A stretch of 64,000 nt of DNA. It comes from Defluviimonas sp. SAOS-178_SWC. GTDB taxonomy: Bacteria; Pseudomonadota; Alphaproteobacteria; Rhodobacterales; Rhodobacteraceae. The stretch spans positions 544,001-608,000 of the forward strand of contig NZ_CP156081.1 of NCBI RefSeq assembly GCF_039830135.1, read 5' to 3'. Position 1 is the stretch's first letter. Every line of letters starts with the position of its first letter. The notes beneath the pieces were generated by a model. That model searched no databases. It was given only the letters and a program-made list of their open reading frames with translations, and was not told where the DNA came from. Both the position numbers and the translations under genes were made by a program. This document shows positions 18,382-26,129 of the stretch, one piece after another.

Positions 18382-19182
18382 ATGAGACGCTTTATCCCCT
18401 TCCTAAAGTCGCCGCCACGGGTCGCGGTCATTCGCCTTCAGGGCGTCATCTCTTCGGGCGGACGCATGGGATCGGGATTGAACGATGCCAGCCTCGCCCC
18501 GGTGATCGAAAAGGCCTTCGCGCGCGGCAAGCCCAAGGCGGTGGCGCTGGTGATCAACTCGCCCGGCGGCGCGCCGGTGCAGTCGGCGTTGATCGCCGCG
18601 CGGATCCGCCGGCTGGCGGACGAAAAGAAGATCCCCGTTCATGCCTTCGTGGAGGATGTTGCGGCCTCCGGCGGTTATTGGTTGGCGACTGCGGGCGATG
18701 ACATCTGGGTCGATCCGAGTTCCGTCGTCGGGTCCATCGGCGTGATCTCATCCGGTTTTGGTTTCCCCGAGTTCCTGTCGCGGTACGGGATCGAGCGGCG
18801 GGTGCACACCGCCGGGAAATCCAAGAGCTTCCTTGACCCGTTCCGCCCGGAAAACCCCGATGATGTGGCCCGGCTGCGGGCGATCCTCGACCCGATCCAC
18901 GACGCATTCAAGGCGCAGGTCAGCGGTCGGCGTGGCGGCAAGCTCGCCGATACGGACCTCTTCACCGGCGATGTCTGGGTTGGCCAGGCCGCAGTGGCCG
19001 AAGGGTTGGCCGACGGTGTCGCGCATATGGTTCCGAAACTGAAATCGCTCTACGGCGACAAGGTGAAACTCGTGCCGTTCGGCGTGAAGAAATCCATCTT
19101 CCAGCGGTTCGGCGCCCGCGTTCTGGGCGAGGCCCTGGAGCAGATCGAGGACCGCACGCTTTGGGCGCGGTACGGGCTCTGA
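18382..19182 (+). CDS. SppA-type signal peptide peptidase (S49 family)
   Basis: The 266-residue protein is a half-length SppA of the S49 family, which digests signal peptides at the membrane with a Ser/Lys dyad. The catalytic Ser is in DVAASGGYWLA and the general-base Lys in HTAGKSKSFL. VINSPGGAP and SSVVGSIGVI are conserved. I see no convincing signal anchor at the N-terminus, so it may be cytoplasmic or peripheral. The start at 18382 is the first ATG matching the family; a TTG at 18346 is a weaker alternative. Two small genes follow closely. Confidence 0.85.
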   Translation: MRRFIPFLKSPPRVAVIRLQGVISSGGRMGSGLNDASLAPVIEKAFARGKPKAVALVINSPGGAPVQSALIAARIRRLADEKKIPVHAFVEDVAASGGYWLATAGDDIWVDPSSVVGSIGVISSGFGFPEFLSRYGIERRVHTAGKSKSFLDPFRPENPDDVARLRAILDPIHDAFKAQVSGRRGGKLADTDLFTGDVWVGQAAVAEGLADGVAHMVPKLKSLYGDKVKLVPFGVKKSIFQRFGARVLGEALEQIEDRTLWARYGL

Positions 19183-19183
19183 C

Positions 19184-19348
19184 ATGGTCAAGGTCTTCAC
19201 CTTCTTCCTCATCGGCATGGCGGTCCTCGCGCTGTTCGGGCGGCTCCGGTTTCCGCGCCGCGGACCCAAGCGGCTTTCGGCCAAACGCTGCCCCGATTGC
19301 GGGCGGCCCAGGATCGGCCCCGGGCCTTGTGATTGCGGGGGCAAATGA
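19184..19348 (+). CDS. Small membrane-anchored zinc-ribbon protein, 54 residues
   Basis: The ORF starts one base after the peptidase stop and its TGA overlaps the ATG of the next gene (ATGA), so it fits the operon exactly. Residues 4-18 form one hydrophobic segment, and the C-terminal half contains CPDCGRPRIG and CDCGG, four cysteines arranged as a CxxC plus CxC knuckle that could bind zinc. It is rich in Arg/Lys between these parts. No function is known to me. Its fixed position behind an SppA-like peptidase suggests a membrane-quality role, which is inference. Confidence 0.65.
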   Translation: MVKVFTFFLIGMAVLALFGRLRFPRRGPKRLSAKRCPDCGRPRIGPGPCDCGGK

Positions 19349-20136
19349 TGACCGGACGGGCGCTTGTTACCGGCGCGGCGCACCGGCTTGGCCGGGCGAT
19401 GGCGCTTTACCTCGCAGCACGAGGCCACGACGTGGCGATCCACTATTTGGCGTCGCGCGAGGCGGCGGAAAGTGTGGCGGAGAAGGCGCGGGCGCTGGGC
19501 GTCCGGGCCGCGACCTTGCGCGCCGATCTTCTGGTCGAGGCGGAAACCCGCACCCTCGTCGGACATGCCGCCGACGCGCTGGGTGGGCCCTTGACGGTCC
19601 TCATCAACAACGCCTCGATCTTCGAATACGACAACGTCCGCACGATGACCCGCGACAGCTGGGATCGTCACATCGAATCCAACCTGCGCGCGCCCATCGT
19701 CCTGACCCAGGACTTCGCTGCCCAGGCCCCGAGGGCCGCCGGCGAAGGCGGCGAGATGCGGGCACAGGCGCTTGTCGTCAACATGCTCGACCAGCGGGTG
19801 AGGAAGCTGACGCCGGAATTCATGTCCTATACCGTCGCCAAGATGGGGCTTTGGGCCTTCACCCAGACGGCCGCCCGCGCCCTCGGCCCCGATGTCCGTG
19901 TCAACGCGATCGGGCCCGGTTCCACCCTGCAGGGCGCAAAGCAGACCGAGGAGCAGTTCCGCGCGCAACGGGCGGGGTCAATTCTGGGCCGTGGCGCCAA
20001 TCCCGACGATGTCTGCGCGGCGCTTGGATATTTCCTCGATGCTCCCGCCGTCACCGGGCAGCTTCTCTGCGTCGACGGCGGTCAGCATCTCGGCTGGAAG
20101 ACCCCTGATATTTTGGGTGTGAACGAGCGATTTTAG
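19345..20136 (+). CDS. Short-chain dehydrogenase, pteridine-reductase-like
   Basis: The 263-residue SDR has the nucleotide motif TGAAHRLG at residues 10-17 (a TGxxxRxG form as in PTR1/FolM pteridine reductases), LINNAS near residue 90 and the catalytic YTVAK motif. The NADPH preference is suggested by the Arg in RLG and by the FolM resemblance. Dihydromonapterin or dihydrobiopterin reduction is a fair guess, but SDR specificity cannot be settled by eye. Translation starts at ATG 19345, coupled to the zinc-ribbon gene. Confidence 0.75.
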   Translation: MMTGRALVTGAAHRLGRAMALYLAARGHDVAIHYLASREAAESVAEKARALGVRAATLRADLLVEAETRTLVGHAADALGGPLTVLINNASIFEYDNVRTMTRDSWDRHIESNLRAPIVLTQDFAAQAPRAAGEGGEMRAQALVVNMLDQRVRKLTPEFMSYTVAKMGLWAFTQTAARALGPDVRVNAIGPGSTLQGAKQTEEQFRAQRAGSILGRGANPDDVCAALGYFLDAPAVTGQLLCVDGGQHLGWKTPDILGVNERF

Positions 20137-20450
20137 GCACCCGGGGCTTGACTTGTCCACTTGTCACGCTGCCGTAACAAACCCGTTACGATTCTCTCAA
20201 TACTTTCAGTGATTTGCGCAGATCACAAAAAAAATTGTTAACTTTCAAATATTTGCGGTAGCGCCTAAAATTTAGGCAATACGATGAAGCCTGCCGAAAA
20301 CAACGATAATTTCCGGGTGCCCAAATCTTTTCGACAGAGTTATCCACATTTTCCGTGGACAGGTTTTCTCTTGCGCCACGACGCGTAAGAGTGCAGCCGG
20401 AGCAGGGAATCGGCCCGATATCGCAGGGCCGGTGCGAAAGACGGGGAAGG
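20137..20450. promoter_or_regulatory. AT-rich region upstream of uvrC with DnaA box and palindromes
   Basis: This region is far more AT-rich than its surroundings between about 20200 and 20300. It holds an inverted repeat CGTAAC-6-GTTACG (20173-20190), the 15-bp palindrome GCCTAAAATTTAGGC (20263-20277), an A8 run near 20227-20234, a consensus DnaA box TTATCCACA (20340-20348) and a near-match TTGTCCACT (20153-20161). A reverse TCCAC core follows the DnaA box at 20356-20360. Either a DnaA-responsive promoter for uvrC or a replication-origin-like element could explain it. Confidence 0.5.
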
Positions 20451-22316
20451 ATGGCAGAGGTGACGCAGGGGAAGCTTTCGGGCCATGCCCTGATCCAGTC
20501 CTACCTGAAGACGCTGACCGCGCAGCCGGGCGTCTACCGCATGCTCGATGCCGAGGCTCGGGTGCTTTATGTCGGCAAGGCGCGGAACCTCAAGGCCAGG
20601 GTGTCGAACTACGCCCGTCCCTCGGGCCATTCGGCGCGGATCGCCCGGATGATCCACGCTACCCACTCGATGATGTTCCTGACGACGCGCACGGAGACCG
20701 AGGCGCTGCTTCTGGAACAGAACCTCATCAAGCAGCTGAAACCCTATTTCAACGTGCTGCTCAGGGACGATAAATCGTTCCCGAACATTCTTGTCGCCAA
20801 GGACCACGTCTTTCCGCAGATCAAGAAGCATCGCGGCGCGAAGAAGGAGAAGGGCAACTATTACGGCCCCTTCGCCAGCGCCGGCGCGGTGAACCGGACG
20901 CTGAACCAGCTTCAGAAGGTGTTCCTGCTGCGCAACTGCTCGGACGCGATGTTCGCAAGCCGCACGCGGCCTTGCCTGCTTTACCAGATCAAGCGTTGCA
21001 GCGCGCCTTGTGTGGGGTACATCGACGAGGCGGGCTATGGTGCGCTGGTGTCGGATGCGGAGCGGTTCCTTCAGGGCAAGTCCACGCAGGTGCAGGCCAA
21101 GCTCGCCGAGGATATGGCCGCCGCCTCCGAGGCGCTGGAATTCGAACGCGCTGCCGCGCTGCGCGACCGCATCAAGGCGCTGACGCAGGTGCAGTCGGCG
21201 CAGGGCATCAACCCGCGCGGTGTGGCCGAGGCCGATGTCGTCGCGCTCCACATGGAGGGTGGGCAGGCCTGCGTTCAGGTCTTCTTCATCCGCGCCAACC
21301 AGAGCTGGGGCAATCGCGACTTCTACCCTAAGACCGGCTCGGGCGCCGAGGAACCCGAGGTGCTGGAAGCCTTCCTTGGCCAGTTCTACGCCGACAAGGA
21401 ACCGCCCCGCCTGATCCTGCTGTCGCATCCTATCGAGGATGCAGACCTGATGATCGAGCTTCTCTCCGACCGCGCCGGACGGAAGGTGGACATCGCCGTC
21501 CCGCAGCGCGGCGAGAAGGCTGAACTGGTCGAGAACGCCGCCCGCAACGCCCGCGAAAGCCTCGCCCGGCGGATGAGCGAAAGCGCCGCGCAGTCGAAGC
21601 TTCTCGAAGGGCTGGCCGAGGCCTTCGACCTCGACGGCCCCCCGCGCCGGATCGAGGTTTACGACAACTCCCACATCATGGGGACAAACGCAGTGGGCGG
21701 CATGATCGTCGCAGGCCCGGAGGGCTTTGTGAAAAGCCAATACCGCAAGTTCAACATCAAGGGCACCGACCTGACGCCGGGCGACGACTTCGGCATGATG
21801 AAAGAAGTGCTGACCCGGCGCTTCCAGCGGCTCCTCAAGGAAGATCCCGACCGCGAGACGGACGCCTGGCCAGACCTTCTGCTCATCGACGGCGGCGCCG
21901 GGCAGGTGTCGGCCGTGGCGTCGATCATGGAGGAGATGGGCGTCGAGGACATCGCGATGATCGGCGTCGCCAAGGGAATAGATCGCGATGCAGGGAAGGA
22001 GGAATTTCACCGACCCGGGAAACGCCCCTTCGCCCTGCCGCACAACGCGCCCGTCCTCTACTTCGTCCAGCGCCTCCGGGACGAGGCGCACCGCTGGGCC
22101 ATCGGCGCCCACAGGGCGAAGCGCGCGAAGGCCGTGGGTGCCTCCCCGCTTGACGAGGTTCCGGGCATTGGCGCCGCGCGGAAACGCGCGCTCCTCCAGC
22201 ATTTCGGCTCGGCGAAAGCGGTCAGCCGTGCCGGACTCGATGATCTGAAGGCGGTGGAGGGCATCTCGGAAGCGATCGCCCAGACCGTCTATGACTTCTT
22301 CCACGCCGGCAACTAG
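20451..22316 (+). CDS. uvrC: UvrABC excinuclease subunit C
   Basis: The 621-residue nuclease makes both incisions in nucleotide excision repair after UvrA/UvrB damage recognition. The GIY-YIG domain is near residues 25-105 ([20 protein letters not shown]), and the UVR motif that binds UvrB is in [13 protein letters not shown]. The RNase H-like C-terminal nuclease domain contains [11 protein letters not shown], and the tandem helix-hairpin-helix ([18 protein letters not shown]) is at the end. The start MAEVTQG at 20451 gives the usual length; a GTG at 20355 would add 32 unsupported residues. Confidence 0.95.
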   Translation: MAEVTQGKLSGHALIQSYLKTLTAQPGVYRMLDAEARVLYVGKARNLKARVSNYARPSGHSARIARMIHATHSMMFLTTRTETEALLLEQNLIKQLKPYFNVLLRDDKSFPNILVAKDHVFPQIKKHRGAKKEKGNYYGPFASAGAVNRTLNQLQKVFLLRNCSDAMFASRTRPCLLYQIKRCSAPCVGYIDEAGYGALVSDAERFLQGKSTQVQAKLAEDMAAASEALEFERAAALRDRIKALTQVQSAQGINPRGVAEADVVALHMEGGQACVQVFFIRANQSWGNRDFYPKTGSGAEEPEVLEAFLGQFYADKEPPRLILLSHPIEDADLMIELLSDRAGRKVDIAVPQRGEKAELVENAARNARESLARRMSESAAQSKLLEGLAEAFDLDGPPRRIEVYDNSHIMGTNAVGGMIVAGPEGFVKSQYRKFNIKGTDLTPGDDFGMMKEVLTRRFQRLLKEDPDRETDAWPDLLLIDGGAGQVSAVASIMEEMGVEDIAMIGVAKGIDRDAGKEEFHRPGKRPFALPHNAPVLYFVQRLRDEAHRWAIGAHRAKRAKAVGASPLDEVPGIGAARKRALLQHFGSAKAVSRAGLDDLKAVEGISEAIAQTVYDFFHAGN

Positions 22317-22413
22317 CCCGCGCGATTTCAGGAAAATTTCAGCCGACCGACAGGACGCAAGCCGTCCCGGCGCCTAGCCTTGGAGCATGAACGGACCGCC
22401 GAGGAGACCCGAC

Positions 22414-22782
22414 ATGCTGCACCCAATTCGCCCCGTCGCCAGCGAAACCGATGCCCGCTGGACAACCGAACCAGACCGGGACGCGCGCCATGAGGCCTCC
22501 GACAGACGCGCGGAGCTGGCCTCGTTCGTCTCGGGTGGAATACTGATCGGCGCGCATCCGGACTACCTGTCGATCCTCGATGCCGACGATCCCCGAATTC
22601 TGGCCGCGGATTGGCCGCCATTGATGCCCAGTCTCCTTCGGGCGGCGCGCCGGCTGGCCAGGAGGGCATTGACAGCCATGCTGCACTGGCATCCGATGAA
22701 GCATCCCAATGTCGGATCGGAGATGGATGCCCAGCATGCAGGAGGCCAGGCAACCGATCCGGCTCGCGGGCTTCACGCTTGA
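22414..22782 (+). CDS. Hypothetical protein, 122 residues
   Basis: An ORF with a reasonable ribosome-binding site (GAGGAGA seven bases before ATG 22414) fills the gap between uvrC and the next regulator, and overlaps the regulator by up to 74 bases. The middle is charged, with a moderately hydrophobic stretch (LASFVSGGILIGA) and an arginine-rich segment. I recognise no domain. The overlap and the lack of homologues known to me leave it uncertain; it could be a leader of the regulator or a spurious frame. Confidence 0.35.
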   Translation: MLHPIRPVASETDARWTTEPDRDARHEASDRRAELASFVSGGILIGAHPDYLSILDADDPRILAADWPPLMPSLLRAARRLARRALTAMLHWHPMKHPNVGSEMDAQHAGGQATDPARGLHA

Positions 22783-24268
22783 TCCCGGTCGGGGCGTTCT
22801 GGAACGCGACGGCGCGCCTGTCGAGATCCGGGCCAAGACCTTCGCCCTGCTAACGCATTTGGCCACGCATCGCGGCGCCGTCGTGGCGAAGGAAGACCTG
22901 ATGGCCGCGGTCTGGCCGGGTCTCTTCGTCAGCGACGATACGCTGACCCAGACGATCAAGGATCTTCGCCGTGTACTTGGGCCGGCTGCGCAGGGCCTCG
23001 TCCGCACCTTCCCGCGCCGTGGATACATGCTGGACCTCGGGCCGCCCGCAGCGGCGGAGACGCACGAAGGTCCGGCGATCTACGAACTTCGCCTCGCCGT
23101 TCTCCCCTTCGAAGTCGAGGGCGAGGACGGGGATGACCGGCTGTTCCGCGACCTCGCCGAGGAGGTGACCTACGGCCTCGCCCGATATCGGACGCTCGCC
23201 GTGATCTCGCCTTACTCGGCACTCGGCCTGTCGCCGGAGGGACGGAACGACGTTGAGGCCGACTATGTCGTGCGCGGGCGCGTCCGTCGCTTGGGCGGGC
23301 GATATCGCATCTCGGTCGACCTCACCGAGACCGCCGGCGCGCGACGGCTCTGGGGCGAGACGTTCACGCTCGACCAGAGCGAGATATTATCACTCGAGGA
23401 AACCCTGCCACGTCGGATCATCCAGCGTGTCGCGATCACGGCCGAGGAAGCCGCGACTGATCTGCCGCTTTCCGGACGGCCCGCCGACATTCAGGCCTTC
23501 CGCCATTTCGTGACCGCGCGGCGGCTTCTGAGGGAAGTCGGTCCGGGGGTCAACGAGGCTGCGGTCGACCACCTGCGCGAGGCGCTTAGGATCGACCCGG
23601 ATTGCGCCATTGCGCTGGCCTATCTCGCGCTCGCGGAGGTCATCGTTGCCGGCTACGGCTCCGCCCCGCGGGACGTGCTCGATCGCGCTCTGGCGAATGC
23701 GTCCCGCGCGGTGGCGCTCGCGCCGGAGGAGGCGCGCTGTCACCGCATGCTCGGCCTCGTTCACCAGTTCCGCCGCGAGAACGGCGCGGCAGAGTTCCAC
23801 GCGCGGCGCGCGCTTGAACTCAACCCGTACGATACGGATGCGATGGCGCAGCTGAGCTATGCTCTCTCGAACAAGGGGCTCGGCCAGGAAGCGCTCGCGC
23901 TTTCCCACCGGGCAATCGAGCTGAACCCGTTCCACCCGATGTGGTACTTCCTCGACCTCGCGGTCGCGGCCTTCACGGCAGGGGACTACGATCTTTCGGT
24001 CGAAAGCCTTCTCAGGCTCGGGCCGCGCGGTCCGATGCGCGAAACCCGCCTCGCGGCCGCGCTCGCGCTTTCGGGCCGGGTGGAGGACGCGGCGCGCCAT
24101 ATCGCCGCCGCCATTGCGTTGGACCCGAACTGGGATCCTGTTGAAGACGCGGTTCAAATTCTGGAATATGTCGATCCGTCCGACACCGAGCGATTTGTCG
24201 AAGGCCTTCTTCGCGCCCTCGTGGTCTGGAAGAACGACGCGCGGGAAGGACCGTCTGCAAAGAAGTGA
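22709..24268 (+). CDS. CadC/ToxR-type winged-helix regulator with TPR domain
   Basis: The 519-residue protein starts with an OmpR-type winged helix without a receiver (about residues 18-112, including VSDDTLTQTIKDLRRVLG and the wing RTFPRRGYML). A TolB/adenylate-cyclase-associated alpha/beta segment follows (about 125-235, LAVLPFEVEGEDG). The C-terminal half is tetratricopeptide-like helices (about 250-500). It lacks a membrane helix, so it is a cytoplasmic relative of CadC. Starts at 22709, 22727 and 22736 are all possible; 22727 has GGAG four bases upstream. Target genes are unknown. Confidence 0.82.
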   Translation: MSDRRWMPSMQEARQPIRLAGFTLDPGRGVLERDGAPVEIRAKTFALLTHLATHRGAVVAKEDLMAAVWPGLFVSDDTLTQTIKDLRRVLGPAAQGLVRTFPRRGYMLDLGPPAAAETHEGPAIYELRLAVLPFEVEGEDGDDRLFRDLAEEVTYGLARYRTLAVISPYSALGLSPEGRNDVEADYVVRGRVRRLGGRYRISVDLTETAGARRLWGETFTLDQSEILSLEETLPRRIIQRVAITAEEAATDLPLSGRPADIQAFRHFVTARRLLREVGPGVNEAAVDHLREALRIDPDCAIALAYLALAEVIVAGYGSAPRDVLDRALANASRAVALAPEEARCHRMLGLVHQFRRENGAAEFHARRALELNPYDTDAMAQLSYALSNKGLGQEALALSHRAIELNPFHPMWYFLDLAVAAFTAGDYDLSVESLLRLGPRGPMRETRLAAALALSGRVEDAARHIAAAIALDPNWDPVEDAVQILEYVDPSDTERFVEGLLRALVVWKNDAREGPSAKK

Positions 24269-24369
24269 TGGGGCGTTCGCCCGCTGTCCCGCCTGCCCTG
24301 GCTCCACACGCTGCGCGGTCGCGCCGTTCCCCCCTTTCCCCGCGTGACGCCATCCGCTACTCATTCGCC

Positions 24370-25035
24370 ATGACTTGGACGATCCCGAATATCCTGACGG
24401 TCCTCCGTCTGCTCGCCGCGCCCGGCGTGGCGGTGATGTTCCTCTATTTCCACCGCCCCTGGGCCGACTGGTTCGCGCTGGCGCTCTTCATTTCGGCGGC
24501 GATCACCGATTTCTTCGATGGCTACCTTGCCCGGCTCTGGAAACAGGAATCCAAGTTCGGCGCGATGCTCGACCCGATCGCCGACAAGGCTATGGTGGTG
24601 ATCGCGATCATGGTGATCACGGGCTATTCGGGAATGAACCCGTGGCTCATATTGCCATCCGCCGTGATCCTCTTCCGAGAGGTCTTCGTGTCGGGGCTGC
24701 GGGAATTCCTTGGCGCCAAGGCGGGGCTTCTGAAAGTCACGAAGCTCGCCAAATGGAAGACCACGGCGCAGATGGTGGCCATCGCGGTCCTCTTCCTCGG
24801 GACCGGGCTTGAGCATCTCGAAGGCATCGCGCGGCGCGGCCTGACCGCCGAGGAATATGCCGATCTGGTCAGTGCCGGCCTTGCCGATCCCTTGCGGTCC
24901 TGCGGGGTGCGCGGCTGTTCGTCCTATGCCACCTTCGTCGGACTCGGCTTGATCTGGATCGCCGCAATACTCACCTTCCTCACGGGGTGGGATTATTTCC
25001 GCAAGGCTCTGCCATTTCTGAAGGACGAAGGATGA
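24370..25035 (+). CDS. pgsA: CDP-diacylglycerol--glycerol-3-phosphate 3-phosphatidyltransferase
   Basis: The 221-residue integral membrane enzyme makes phosphatidylglycerol phosphate. The CDP-alcohol phosphotransferase signature D-x2-DG-x2-AR-x8-G-x3-D-x3-D is complete: DFFDGYLAR, then GAMLDPIADK near residues 55-80. About five hydrophobic helices are visible. An insertion with two cysteines (LRSCGVRGCSSYATF) near residue 180 is unusual compared with E. coli PgsA. The start MTWTIPNIL is family-typical. moaD follows with an ATGA overlap. Confidence 0.93.
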   Translation: MTWTIPNILTVLRLLAAPGVAVMFLYFHRPWADWFALALFISAAITDFFDGYLARLWKQESKFGAMLDPIADKAMVVIAIMVITGYSGMNPWLILPSAVILFREVFVSGLREFLGAKAGLLKVTKLAKWKTTAQMVAIAVLFLGTGLEHLEGIARRGLTAEEYADLVSAGLADPLRSCGVRGCSSYATFVGLGLIWIAAILTFLTGWDYFRKALPFLKDEG

Positions 25036-25280
25036 TCGAGGTTCTCTATTTCGCCTGGGTGCGTGAACGCATCGGTGTCCCGCGCGAGAAGATCGAGACC
25101 GGGGCGGCAACCGTCGGCGACCTCGTCGAAGAGTTGAAGGTGCGGGAGGAACGCTACGCCGCCGCTTTCGCCGATATTTCCGCGCTGCGTGTGGCCATTG
25201 ATCAGGAACTTGCAGATTTTTCGGCCCCGCTTTCCGGAGCGCGTGAGGTGGCTTTCTTCCCGCCGATGACGGGGGGCTGA
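25032..25280 (+). CDS. moaD: Molybdopterin synthase sulfur carrier subunit
   Basis: The 82-residue ubiquitin-fold protein ends in FFPPMTGG, with the C-terminal Gly-Gly that carries the thiocarboxylate used to sulfurate precursor Z. YFAWVRERIG at the N-terminus is typical of MoaD. It overlaps the pgsA stop by four bases and is followed after three bases by moaE, its partner. Confidence 0.94.
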   Translation: MIEVLYFAWVRERIGVPREKIETGAATVGDLVEELKVREERYAAAFADISALRVAIDQELADFSAPLSGAREVAFFPPMTGG

Positions 25281-25283
25281 GCG

Positions 25284-25724
25284 ATGCGCGTGCGCATCCA
25301 GAGCGAACCGTTCGACTACGGCGCGGAATGCGCGGGCTTCGGGCAGGGCGGGCGCGATGTGGGCGCCGTTGTGACCTTCCTTGGCGTCGTGCGCGACGAC
25401 AGCGGCACGCTCGCCAGGATGGAGATCGAGCACTATCCCGGCATGACCGGGAAGGCGATCACGACGATGGTCGAGGAAGCGATCGCGCGCTGGAACCTCT
25501 CCGACGTTCTCGTCATCCATCGCCACGGGCCGCTCGAACCGGGAGAGGCGATCATGATGGTCGCGACCGCCGCGCGGCATCGGGCGGCGGCCTTCGCGGC
25601 GGCCGAGTTCCTGATGGACTACCTTAAGTCGCGGGCGCCCTTCTGGAAGAAGGAATTCGGGCCAGACGGCGCCGAATGGGTCGCCGCGAAAGAGGACGAT
25701 GAGACGGCGCTGAAGCGCTGGTAG
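25284..25724 (+). CDS. moaE: Molybdopterin synthase catalytic subunit
   Basis: The 146-residue subunit forms the heterotetramer with MoaD that makes molybdopterin. Conserved are GAVVTFLGVVRD, the MEIEHYPGM segment, IHRHGPLEPGE and the active-site lysines in YLKSRAPFWKKE near residues 113-124. It is the last gene of the pgsA-moaD-moaE run and converges on the next gene with 15 bases between. Confidence 0.94.
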   Translation: MRVRIQSEPFDYGAECAGFGQGGRDVGAVVTFLGVVRDDSGTLARMEIEHYPGMTGKAITTMVEEAIARWNLSDVLVIHRHGPLEPGEAIMMVATAARHRAAAFAAAEFLMDYLKSRAPFWKKEFGPDGAEWVAAKEDDETALKRW

Positions 25725-25739
25725 CGCGCCCGGGGATCC

Positions 25740-26066
25740 TCAGCCCTTGTTGATCCGCTCGATGTAGGATCGCAACTCTTCGGCCTCATGCCGGGCATCA
25801 CGCAAGCCATCCATCGCGGCGCGCAACTCCGCCTGGCTCTGGTTGAGCTGGTTGGTCAGTTCCGCCTCGCGGGTTTCAAGGAAGTTGATCGCCGCGTCGC
25901 GCGTTTCTTCCGCATCGTGCAGATCGCGCGCCATCTTTTCCAGTTCGCCCATCTCGGCCTGGGTGACGCGACTTAGCCGGTGCAGGAGCCAGCAGGCAAA
26001 CCAGCCGAGACCGAAGGCCACGAAGAGGATGATCGCCGTGGCGATGATGAATTCGGTTCTGTTCAT
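25740..26066 (-). CDS. Small membrane-anchored coiled-coil protein
   Basis: The 108-residue protein has one membrane helix at residues 6-28 (FIIATAIILFVAFGLGWFACWLL) and a long charged helix from about 35 to 105 with heptad-like spacing, predicted as a coiled coil. I recognise it only as a conserved hypothetical type in Rhodobacteraceae. The topology suggests an inner-membrane scaffold or a YtxH/LapA-like accessory protein. It lies downstream of the OmpA-like gene on the same strand with 63 bases between. Confidence 0.7.
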   Translation of the reverse strand: MNRTEFIIATAIILFVAFGLGWFACWLLHRLSRVTQAEMGELEKMARDLHDAEETRDAAINFLETREAELTNQLNQSQAELRAAMDGLRDARHEAEELRSYIERINKG

Positions 26067-26129
26067 GGCCCTGCTTTGGCCTCTCCCTCATCGCCGGTCA
26101 AGGGCCGGCACTGCCGTTACGTCCGGCTT

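Noticed and set aside
20137-20450. Calling the region the chromosomal origin oriC.
   Set aside because: Only one consensus DnaA box is present and none of the usual origin neighbours (hemE, parAB, gidA) is in the window; kept as a hypothesis only.
20340-22304. A 654-codon minus-strand frame.
   Set aside because: Complete antisense shadow of uvrC.
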